A DNA stretch of 44,842 nucleotides from an uncultured Clostridia bacterium (lineage in GTDB: Bacteria; Bacillota; Clostridia; Lachnospirales; CAMVHY01): contig CANEHT010000008.1 in assembly GCA_947427385.1 (NCBI GenBank), forward strand, positions 1 through 44,842, read 5' to 3'. Below are positions 8,381-15,607 of the stretch, piece after piece. Position 1 is the first letter of the stretch. The number at the start of each line of letters is the position of its first letter. The translations under genes and the position numbers were made by a program. The notes beneath the pieces were generated by a model. It saw only the letters and a program-made list of their open reading frames with translations, was not told where the DNA came from and ran no database searches.

Positions 8381-8409
8381 AAAAAATCAGGTTTGAACCT
8401 GATTTTTTT
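8381..8409 (+). terminator. Terminator after LRR gene 4
   Basis: AAAAAATCAGG (8381-8391) pairs with CCTGATTTTTT (8398-8408) around TTTGAA. Confidence 0.87.
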
Positions 8410-8410
8410 G

Positions 8411-8450
8411 TTTTTACTACCATTGATGAATTTATTAAAAAAATTTGCAC
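8411..8450 (+). repeat. Decayed copy of the thrS 3' end (copy 4)
   Basis: TTTTTACTACCATTGATGAA and the following TTTATTAAAAA resemble thrS codons around 3168-3200. This is the longest of the four remnants and runs into the spoVS promoter. Confidence 0.8.
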
Positions 8451-8473
8451 TTCGTAATTCTTTATGCTATCAT
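8445..8473 (+). promoter_or_regulatory. Probable promoter of spoVS
   Basis: TTGCAC (8445-8450), 17-base spacer ending in TGC, TATCAT (8468-8473). It has the same position relative to the thrS-tail remnant as the LRR promoters. A later sigma-H-type promoter closer to the gene cannot be excluded. Confidence 0.6.
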
Positions 8474-8555
8474 ATCTTTTGTAGCTTGTCTACTAAATGT
8501 ATATTTTTTTTACCGCGGTGTAAAATATTATTGTAAACATTAGGAGGAATCATCT

Positions 8556-8822
8556 ATGTCTATTGAAGTTTTAAAAGTCTCTTCAAATTCTCAACCTAAA
8601 GCTGTTGCCGGTGCTGTCGCCGCTATCTTACGTAATGGTAATCCTGTCGAAATCCAAGCTATTGGTGCCGGTGCCGTTAATCAAGCTGTTAAAAGTATTG
8701 CTGTCGCTCGTGGCTATGTTGCGCCTAACGGTATTGATCTCGTTACTATCCCTGCTTTCTTACAATTAGATGTTAATGGCGAAACCAAAACTTCTATTAA
8801 GTTTATAATTGAAAAAAGATAG
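8556..8822 (+). CDS. spoVS: Stage V sporulation protein S
   Basis: This 88-residue protein matches the SpoVS family along its whole length (starts MSIEVLKVSSNSQPKAVAGA, with GAGAVNQAVKSIAVARGYVA). SpoVS is a small Alba-like protein needed for normal progress through sporulation; its target is not settled. The ATG follows TAGGAGGA at proper spacing. Codon use differs from the neighbours, with more C and T third positions (GGC, GCC, GTC, ATC), as expected for a strongly expressed gene. The stop lies nine bases before the start of the next spore gene, so the two are probably cotranscribed. Confidence 0.97.
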   Translation: MSIEVLKVSSNSQPKAVAGAVAAILRNGNPVEIQAIGAGAVNQAVKSIAVARGYVAPNGIDLVTIPAFLQLDVNGETKTSIKFIIEKR

Positions 8823-8831
8823 GTGTTGCCC

Positions 8832-8978
8832 TTGACCAATAATAAAGATTTATTAAAATATGAAGTCGCCCAAGAATTAGGCTTACTCGATAAGATAAAA
8901 TTAGGTGGCTGGAAAACTTTAACTTCACGTGAAAATGGAAGAATAGGTGCTATCGTTAAAGAACGCCTAAAAAAATAA
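8832..8978 (+). CDS. Short alpha/beta-type small acid-soluble spore protein
   Basis: Reading from the TTG at 8832 gives a 48-residue protein, MTNNKDLLKYEVAQELGLLD..., with the hallmarks of the alpha/beta SASP family: KYEVAQELGL, then GGW, then LTSRENGRIG and a basic end. These proteins coat and protect spore DNA. The TTG start is chosen because AGGTG (8821-8825), overlapping the spoVS stop, lies six bases upstream. An in-frame GTG (8823) and TTG (8826) are alternatives. The protein is shorter than the usual 60-70 residues and lacks the extended N-terminus. Codon use resembles that of spoVS. Linkage to spoVS suggests shared transcription, although SASP genes are usually forespore-specific. Confidence 0.85.
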   Translation: MTNNKDLLKYEVAQELGLLDKIKLGGWKTLTSRENGRIGAIVKERLKK

Positions 8979-9046
8979 AATCTTTACTTTTTTCTTTTTT
9001 ACTTTTTTCTTTGAAAAGAAAAAAGTAACAAAAAAGAAACTTTATC

Positions 9047-9083
9047 AAAAAAATCTTTGTGTGTTTGCACAAAGATTTTTTTT
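9047..9083 (+). terminator. Strong terminator of the spoVS-SASP unit
   Basis: AAAAAAATCTTTGTG (9047-9061) pairs with CACAAAGATTTTTTT (9068-9082) around TGTTTG. A further imperfect T/C-rich hairpin lies before it at 8989-9036. Confidence 0.85.
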
Positions 9084-9126
9084 ATTAAAGTTCTTTTATG
9101 AAGCGGCTTCAAAAAAGCCGATTATA

Positions 9127-9154
9127 TTTTACTTTTCTTTCAAGAAAAGTAAAG
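9127..9154 (-). terminator. Probable terminator of the dacF unit
   Basis: TTTACTTTTCTT pairs with AAGAAAAGTAAA just past the dacF stop. Its place between convergent genes fits a terminator. Another hairpin, CGGCTT with AAGCCG, lies at 9104-9120. Confidence 0.6.
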
Positions 9155-9157
9155 GTT

Positions 9158-10300
9158 TTAAGAAAACACTGGATTTAGCCAACCATTTATAATTTTTTCG
9201 AGAGAAGTTTTCAAATCGTGGCGTAAAGCGTTATTGTCAGCCAAAAGATTTATTTTTATACATTCATCACCGACAAAAATTTTTGCGACGCCGAGTATTT
9301 CATTTTTTTTAATTGGCGCCTCTAAAATTTTTGGCGCTTCTATTTTTATACTTAAATTTTTTTCTTCGGTTTCATTTAATGGCAAAATCAAATTTTTTTC
9401 ATATGTTAAAGCGATATTTGGTGTGCGCGAATGATTTATTTTTACATAATCTGCGATTAATCCTTTTGAAATTATGTGTTTGTATTTATAATTTTCAAAG
9501 CCGTAGTTGAGAAGTTTTTTTGTATCACGCCATTTGCCTTCTTTACCTCTGTCGCCCCAGCCACTACCGAGTACAACCGAAATTAATTGCATATCATTTT
9601 GTTTAGCCGCGCCGACAAAGCAATGGCCGGCTTTATTTGTAAAACCTGTTTTAATTCCGTTTGCGCCATTAAATTCTTGGAGCAAACGATTTTTATTATT
9701 AACCGTATAAGTATTTTTGTCGGAGCTAAAAGTTGTGGACGGCGTATTTATCAGCGTGATAAATTTAGGATTATTTAATGCGTAGCGCGCAATCAATGCC
9801 ATATCGTACGCTGTTGAATGATGCTCACCTTTGTCTAAACCATTTGGCGTTTCAAAAATAGTTTCATTGGCGCCAATTTTTTTTGCTTTCTCATTCATCA
9901 TTTTACAAAATCCATCAACACTTCCAGCAATATGTTCAGCGATAGCGACAGCGGCATCATTTGATGACTCAAGCATTAATGCGTAAAGAAGATATTTCAT
10001 TTTAATTTTTTCATTGGGCGTGAGATGAAGCTTAACTTCGGGTACGGACAGAACAGATTTGGAAACAGTAACAATATCTTCGGTATTGGAATTTTCTAAA
10101 GCAAGTGTAGCTGTCATAATTTTTGTTGTGCTAGCCATTGGTAGTTTTTTTTGCGAATTTTTTTGCCAAAGAACACGGCCAGTTTGTGCATCCATTAAAA
10201 TTGCACCGAGTGCACCGATATCAGTTGATTTTAGTTCACTTGCAAAAATATTTTGATGGAGCATAAGGAATGAAATTAAAATGCAAAAAAATTTTTTCAT
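9158..10300 (-). CDS. dacF: D-alanyl-D-alanine carboxypeptidase (PBP5/DacF family)
   Basis: This 380-residue protein trims the terminal D-Ala from peptidoglycan stem peptides outside the membrane. It has a signal peptide (1-20), the serine-protease fold with SxxK at Ser57-Lys60 (STTK), SxN at Ser112-Asn114 (SSN) and KTG at Lys217-Gly219, then the C-terminal beta-rich PBP5_C domain (about 285-370). DacF of Bacillus acts in spore cortex formation, which fits the spore genes next door, but vegetative DacA-type roles are equally possible. No ribosome binding site is visible. The ATG lies directly behind the T tract of the ileS terminator, so initiation here is unusual. Confidence 0.9.
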   Translation of the reverse strand: MKKFFCILISFLMLHQNIFASELKSTDIGALGAILMDAQTGRVLWQKNSQKKLPMASTTKIMTATLALENSNTEDIVTVSKSVLSVPEVKLHLTPNEKIKMKYLLYALMLESSNDAAVAIAEHIAGSVDGFCKMMNEKAKKIGANETIFETPNGLDKGEHHSTAYDMALIARYALNNPKFITLINTPSTTFSSDKNTYTVNNKNRLLQEFNGANGIKTGFTNKAGHCFVGAAKQNDMQLISVVLGSGWGDRGKEGKWRDTKKLLNYGFENYKYKHIISKGLIADYVKINHSRTPNIALTYEKNLILPLNETEEKNLSIKIEAPKILEAPIKKNEILGVAKIFVGDECIKINLLADNNALRHDLKTSLEKIINGWLNPVFS

Positions 10301-10302
10301 AA

Positions 10303-10336
10303 ATAAAAAAATCCGTTACAAATTTTTGTAACGGAT
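10303..10336 (-). terminator. Terminator after ileS, overlapping the dacF leader
   Basis: On the minus strand ATCCGTTACA (10336-10327) pairs with TGTAACGGAT (10320-10311), followed by a T tract that runs to within a few bases of the dacF ATG. Confidence 0.85.
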
Positions 10337-10349
10337 ATCCCCCTATTAT

Positions 10350-13300
10350 TCAAATTTTTTTGACAGCAAGAGTTACTTCCTCACCATTTATCTCCCACTG
10401 CTTTACGTAACCTTCAGGATCACCGTTAATAATTTCGATAGCTAATGTCTCTTTTTTTAGTATATCCTGATTACGTAAAAATATTCCGGCAATTTTTTCA
10501 TTCCCACTATTATAAATACAAATGTGATCCATAACTTCAAACTTTGCCTCTTTACGCATCGTTTGAATTTTGTTTACAATTTCCCGTACGAATCCTTCCT
10601 CAATTAACTCCGCAGTTAAATTTATATCGAGAACAACACTGATATTTTTATTCGTTTGCATGATAAATCCGGGCTTGTTTTCAGTTTCAATTAATACGTC
10701 ATCAGTAGAAAGTTTAATAGTTTCGCCGCCAAGATTTATTTCCAATTTTGAAATGAAAGAAGAATCTTGTTGACTCAAATAATCTTTGATTTGCGGAATA
10801 TATTTCCCATAGCGTTGGCCGAGCGTACGTAAATTTGGTTTGAATTTGTATGTAACAAAATTTTGTGTGTCGTCAATAAATTCAAGTTGTTTTATATTTA
10901 ACTCGTCAAGAATTATTTTGGAGTATTCATCGGGAAATTTTGGCGCCTGTACATAAATTTTTGATATAGGTTGACGATTTTTTATATTGGCAGAATTTCG
11001 TGCAGCGCGCCCAAGCTCAACTATTTTCAAAATTAAATCCATATTTTGCTCCAAATCTTTGTCAATAAGATTTGTATTTGCTGTTGGGAAATTTTCGAGA
11101 TGCACACTTTCCTTTTGCGTTAAGTTTTTAAAAATTTCTTCAGAGATAAATGGAATAAATGGCGCGGTTAATTTTGTCAGCGTTGTCAAAATTTCATGAA
11201 GCGTTTTATAAGCATTAATTTTATCTTGGAGCATACCGCCAGCCCAAAATCGTTCGCGGTCACGCCGTATATACCAATTGCTCAACTCGTCAACAAAAAT
11301 ATTTATAGCGCGCGCAGCCTCAATTATTTTGTATTCATTGAGTGAATTATCAACGAACTCAATCAATGAATTCAGGCGCGACATTATCCATTTGTCCATA
11401 ATGTTTTCCAATTTTAATTCATAATCATCGGGATTAAAATTGTCAATGTTTGCATACAAAACAAAGAATGAATAAGTGTTCCAAAGCGTGTTGATAAATT
11501 TTCGTTGAATTTCTTTGAGCGATTCGATATCAAAACGATTTGGCAAATATAGTGCGCTGTTAGTGTAGAAGTACCAGCGAATAACGTCCGCACCATAGTT
11601 GTCTAAGATTTCCCACGGATTTACAACATTTCCTTTATGTTTGCTCATTTTTTTGCCATGTTTGTCTTGAACGTGTCCAAGGACTACGACATTTTTATAT
11701 GCCGGTTCGTCAAACAACAAAGTTGAAATTGCAATTAAAGTGTAGAACCAGCCACGAGTTTGGTCAACGGCTTCGGAAATAAAATCGGCAGGGAAGTTTT
11801 GCTCAAATTTATCTTTATTTTCAAAAGGATAATGCCATTGCGCGAAAGGCATTGAGCCCGAATCGAACCAACAGTCGATAACTTCAAGGACACGTTTCAT
11901 TTTTTTACCGCATTTTGGACAATTAAGTAAAATTTCATCGACAAAAGGTTTGTGTAATTCAATATTTTCAGGGTAATTATCAGACATTTGTCGTAATTCA
12001 TCGATGCTGCCGATGGCGTGTTCGTAACCGCATTCACATTGCCAAATAGGAAGTGGCGTTCCCCAATATCTTTCACGGCTAAATCCCCAATCTAAAACAT
12101 TTTCGATGAAATTACCGAAACGGCCTTGCTTAATGCTGTCAGGATACCAGTTGACTTTGTTGTTATTTTTAACGAGATTATCGCGAACTTTTGTCATTTG
12201 AATGAACCATGAATTTCGGGCGTAATATAAAAGTGGCGTATCACAGCGCCAACAAAATGGATAGCTATGTTCATAATCGAAGCATGCGAACAATTTATTT
12301 GCAGCGTCAAGTTTTTTTATAATAATTTCGTCGGCGTCTTTAACAAAAATTTTGCTCAAGTCGCCCATATTTTCTTTAAAGCGGCCGCGTTCATCAACGG
12401 GTTGTGCAAATGGTAAATCATTTTGCATACCAACACGGGCATCATCTTCACCGAATGCAGGAGCACAGTGAACAATTCCAGTACCGTCGGTGAGTGTTAC
12501 GTAATCGTCACAAACAATGTAGTGAGATTTTTTGTCAGTCGTTACGTAATCAAATAATGGTAAATATTCAATATTTTCGAGATTTTTTCCTAAAGTTTCA
12601 TCTAAAATTTCAAAGTCGCCTGAGAAAATTTTATCGACAAGCGCGGAGCAAATTACAAAAATTTCGTTGTTATATTTTACACGCGAATAATTTTCATTTG
12701 GATTGACAACGAGTGCAACATTTGCTGGCAATGTCCAAGGTGTTGTTGTCCATGCTAAGAAATATTCATTGCTTTTGTTTTTGATTTGAAATTTTGCGAT
12801 GAGCGATTTTTCTTTTACATCTTTATAACCTTGTGCAACTTCATGACTGGAGAGTGCAGTGCCACATCGCGGGCAATATGGAACGACTTTATAGCCATTA
12901 TAGATTAAATTTTTATCCCAAATTTTTTTAATTGCCCACCAAACGGATTCGATATAGTTATTTTCGTAAGTGACGTAAGGATTTTGCATATCGGCCCAAA
13001 ATCCTACGCGCTTACTCATTTTTTCCCATTCACTTTTATAGAGCCAAACGCTTTCTTTGCATTTAGCGATAAATTTTTCGATGCCGTAGGTTTCAATTTG
13101 TTCTTTGTTATCCATTCCCAATGATTTTTCGACTTCGAGCTCAACAGGTAAGCCATGAGTATCCCAACCGGCTTTGCGTAAAACTTTATAGCCTTTCATT
13201 GTTTTATAGCGCGGAATAATATCTTTAATTGTGCGAGTTAAAATGTGACCGATATGAGGTTTGCCATTTGCAGTTGGTGGACCGTCAAAGAAAGTAAAAA

Positions 13301-13418
13301 TCGGTGCGCCATCACGATTATAAATACTTTTTTGAAAAATATTATTGTCGCTCCAAAATTTTTCAGTTTTTTTTTCGTTATCGACAAAATTAAAATTTGA
13401 ATCAACTTTTTTAAACAT
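10350..13418 (-). CDS. ileS: Isoleucyl-tRNA synthetase (long, type-2-like)
   Basis: This 1022-residue class I synthetase charges tRNA-Ile. It shows the HIGH motif in NGKPHIGH near residue 55, the editing domain in the 180-400 region with TTTPWTLP, the KMSKS equivalent KMSKH in GKKMSKHKGN near residue 595, and a C-terminal tRNA-binding region. Cysteine pairs within the body (CPRCG, CWRCD, CPKCG) and the length resemble the eukaryote-like IleRS2 group, which often resists mupirocin. That subgroup call is from memory of motifs. The start follows GGAGG and overlaps the end of the upstream gene by eight bases. It is cotranscribed with mutL, miaA and the lyase gene, and no T-box is present. Confidence 0.96.
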   Translation of the reverse strand: MFKKVDSNFNFVDNEKKTEKFWSDNNIFQKSIYNRDGAPIFTFFDGPPTANGKPHIGHILTRTIKDIIPRYKTMKGYKVLRKAGWDTHGLPVELEVEKSLGMDNKEQIETYGIEKFIAKCKESVWLYKSEWEKMSKRVGFWADMQNPYVTYENNYIESVWWAIKKIWDKNLIYNGYKVVPYCPRCGTALSSHEVAQGYKDVKEKSLIAKFQIKNKSNEYFLAWTTTPWTLPANVALVVNPNENYSRVKYNNEIFVICSALVDKIFSGDFEILDETLGKNLENIEYLPLFDYVTTDKKSHYIVCDDYVTLTDGTGIVHCAPAFGEDDARVGMQNDLPFAQPVDERGRFKENMGDLSKIFVKDADEIIIKKLDAANKLFACFDYEHSYPFCWRCDTPLLYYARNSWFIQMTKVRDNLVKNNNKVNWYPDSIKQGRFGNFIENVLDWGFSRERYWGTPLPIWQCECGYEHAIGSIDELRQMSDNYPENIELHKPFVDEILLNCPKCGKKMKRVLEVIDCWFDSGSMPFAQWHYPFENKDKFEQNFPADFISEAVDQTRGWFYTLIAISTLLFDEPAYKNVVVLGHVQDKHGKKMSKHKGNVVNPWEILDNYGADVIRWYFYTNSALYLPNRFDIESLKEIQRKFINTLWNTYSFFVLYANIDNFNPDDYELKLENIMDKWIMSRLNSLIEFVDNSLNEYKIIEAARAINIFVDELSNWYIRRDRERFWAGGMLQDKINAYKTLHEILTTLTKLTAPFIPFISEEIFKNLTQKESVHLENFPTANTNLIDKDLEQNMDLILKIVELGRAARNSANIKNRQPISKIYVQAPKFPDEYSKIILDELNIKQLEFIDDTQNFVTYKFKPNLRTLGQRYGKYIPQIKDYLSQQDSSFISKLEINLGGETIKLSTDDVLIETENKPGFIMQTNKNISVVLDINLTAELIEEGFVREIVNKIQTMRKEAKFEVMDHICIYNSGNEKIAGIFLRNQDILKKETLAIEIINGDPEGYVKQWEINGEEVTLAVKKI

Positions 13419-14682
13419 GTTTAACCTCCAAATTTAAATTGTTCAAGGCGATTATTAAAGCATTTTTGCCATGTGGCCACGTCAAAGCACCTTGCAAAAA
13501 AGCGGTATAAGGCGGTTTAATTGGCGCGTCAGCAGTAAATTCAATTGATGCGCCCTGAACAAAAGTTCCTGCAGCCATTATTATATCACAATTATATCCG
13601 GGCATTGGCCATGGTTTTGGCACAACAAAACTATCGACGGGCGAAGCTTTTTGAACGCCTTCACAAAATTTTATCAGCATATCTTTCGACTTCAGATTTA
13701 TCGCTTGAACGATATCAGTGCGTGAATCACGAGGCGATGGAAAAACTTCAAAGCCAAGCATATTAAAAATTTCAGCGGTAAAAATTGCAGTTTTAAGTGC
13801 ACACGAAACAGTTTGCGGCGCTAAAAAAAGTCCTTGTAATAAAGAAAATGATTGGCCGAGAGATGGCCCGATATCTTTTCCGAGCCCGGTCAAAGAATAT
13901 GCGGCGCCGTCGACATATTTTTTTTTGCCGACGATATATCCGCCAACTTTAGCAATGCCGCCGCCAGGATTTTTTATCAATGAGCCGACAGTTAAATCGG
14001 CGCCGAAGTCGGAAGGTTCAAATTCTTCAACAAATTCGCCGTAACAGTTATCAACAAGACAAATGATATCGCTGTGGATATTTTTTACGAACGCAATTAA
14101 TTTTTTAATTTGTGCAACGTTGATGGATTTTCGTAGTGAATAGCCACGTGAGCGTTGAACGGCAATCATTTTTGTTTGTGGCGAGATAGAATTTTTAATG
14201 GCGTCATAATCAAAATCGCCATCAGGTTTTAATTCAATTTGTTTGTAATTTATACCGCGTGCGATTAAGGAATGCGGTGATTTTTTTATGCCAATTATAC
14301 TTTGCAAAGTGTCGTATGGTGTGCCGCAAACATAAATTAATTCGTCACCATGATTTAAATTTCCGGATATTGCACAAAATAATGCGTGAGTGCCTGAAAC
14401 GATTTGTATGCGAACAAGTGCGTCTTCAGTGTGAAAAATATCGGCATAAATTTTTTCGAGCGTATCGCGTCCAAAATCGTTGTAGCCATAGCCTGTGGAG
14501 AAATTGAAATGTGATTCACTTAACTTATTTTTTTGCATTGCGTGTAAAATTTTCATTTGATTATATTCGGCGGTGGTTTCAATTTTTTCAAAAATGTGTG
14601 AAATATTTTGTTGAGCAATTTGCCCAAGTTCAAGAATTTTTTCATCAATGTCAAAATTATTTTTCATGAAATCATAAATCAT
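13411..14682 (-). CDS. Methionine gamma-lyase family PLP enzyme (aluminium-resistance family)
   Basis: This 423-residue member of the Met_gamma_lyase family (PF06838; B. subtilis YnbB-like) is a predicted pyridoxal-phosphate carbon-sulfur lyase. Visible marks are FSTGYGYNDFGRD near the start, a conserved aspartate in CLVDNCYGEF, and the likely PLP lysine in GSLIKNPGGGIA. It ends with the typical PPYTAFLQGALTWPHGK. The start at 14682 is taken because GGGGTG lies just upstream; the start overlaps the miaA stop by 11 bases. In Bacillota this gene commonly follows mutL-miaA (often with hfq), as it does here without hfq. The substrate is unproven. Confidence 0.9.
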   Translation of the reverse strand: MIYDFMKNNFDIDEKILELGQIAQQNISHIFEKIETTAEYNQMKILHAMQKNKLSESHFNFSTGYGYNDFGRDTLEKIYADIFHTEDALVRIQIVSGTHALFCAISGNLNHGDELIYVCGTPYDTLQSIIGIKKSPHSLIARGINYKQIELKPDGDFDYDAIKNSISPQTKMIAVQRSRGYSLRKSINVAQIKKLIAFVKNIHSDIICLVDNCYGEFVEEFEPSDFGADLTVGSLIKNPGGGIAKVGGYIVGKKKYVDGAAYSLTGLGKDIGPSLGQSFSLLQGLFLAPQTVSCALKTAIFTAEIFNMLGFEVFPSPRDSRTDIVQAINLKSKDMLIKFCEGVQKASPVDSFVVPKPWPMPGYNCDIIMAAGTFVQGASIEFTADAPIKPPYTAFLQGALTWPHGKNALIIALNNLNLEVKHV

Positions 14683-15607
14683 AATGGCACCCCATAAATT
14701 TTTTTTGACATAAATTATAAACATAATTGACAATTTCAGTTTCATTTTTAAAATTACCTTTATCAATCCAAATGCCATCAATTTGATGTTTGAACCAAGT
14801 TAATTGACGTTTGGCATAGTGACGCGTATTTTTTTTGATGAGTTCGATTGCTTGCGTTAAATCAATTTGACCATCGAGATACATAATAATTTCTTTGTAG
14901 CCGATAGCTTGCATCGAATTTGAATTTTTATTGCAGCCCATGTCCAACAATTTTTTCACTTCATTGACAAGTCCGAGTTCAATCATTTTGTCAACACGTG
15001 CCTCAATTTTTTCATAAAGAATTTGACGCGGCAAAGTTAAAATTATGAAAAGCGCGTCATATTTGATTTCATTTTGTTTTTGAATTGCATTGTGTTGTGA
15101 AAATTTTTGGCCCGTTTGTGAAAAAAATTCTAACGCACGAACGATTCGTTTGTGATCATTTTGATGGATTGTTTTTGCAGATTGTGGGTCAATTTCGGAC
15201 AATTTTTTGAACAAATATTCATCAGATTGTGAAAACAATTTGGCACGTAAAGCAAAATCAACTTGACCACAAGAAAAATTGTTGTCATGTAAAACAGCAT
15301 TGATATAAAATCCGGTGCCACCACACAAAATAGGGATTTTTTTTTGTGCATAAATTTTATCCAAATATTTTTTTGCACAAACTTGATAATCGGCGACAGA
15401 AAAATTTTCAGTTGGTAAAACTTCATCAATTGCGTAATGAACAACATTTTGCGTGTCAAAAATTTTTGCTGTACCGATATTCATGTATTTGTAAATTTGC
15501 ATTGAATCTGCTGAAATTATTTGCGTGTCAAGTTTTTTTGCCAACGCCAACGACAAATCAGTTTTACCGCAAGCCGTTGGTCCTGCAATAATTATGAGCG
15601 GTTTCAT
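14672..15607 (-). CDS. miaA: tRNA dimethylallyltransferase
   Basis: This 311-residue enzyme transfers a dimethylallyl group to A37 of tRNAs that read UNN codons, making i6A. The P-loop GPTACGKTDLS is at residues 8-18. It is followed by the family marks SADSMQIYK, MNIGTAK, HYAIDEV, the substrate loop around CGGTGFYINA, and KRIVRALE. The C-terminal part has IGYKEI and the RHYAKRQLTWFK motif. The length is normal. The start overlaps the mutL stop by four bases (ATGA type), which implies translational coupling. Its product is the substrate of MiaB, encoded about 25 kb away in this window (40308-41660). Confidence 0.97.
   Translation of the reverse strand: MKPLIIIAGPTACGKTDLSLALAKKLDTQIISADSMQIYKYMNIGTAKIFDTQNVVHYAIDEVLPTENFSVADYQVCAKKYLDKIYAQKKIPILCGGTGFYINAVLHDNNFSCGQVDFALRAKLFSQSDEYLFKKLSEIDPQSAKTIHQNDHKRIVRALEFFSQTGQKFSQHNAIQKQNEIKYDALFIILTLPRQILYEKIEARVDKMIELGLVNEVKKLLDMGCNKNSNSMQAIGYKEIIMYLDGQIDLTQAIELIKKNTRHYAKRQLTWFKHQIDGIWIDKGNFKNETEIVNYVYNLCQKKFMGCHYDL

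Noticed and set aside
9234..9778. Overlapping short open frames on the plus strand across dacF
   Set aside because: They are shadows of the well-supported carboxypeptidase gene and lack binding sites and homology.
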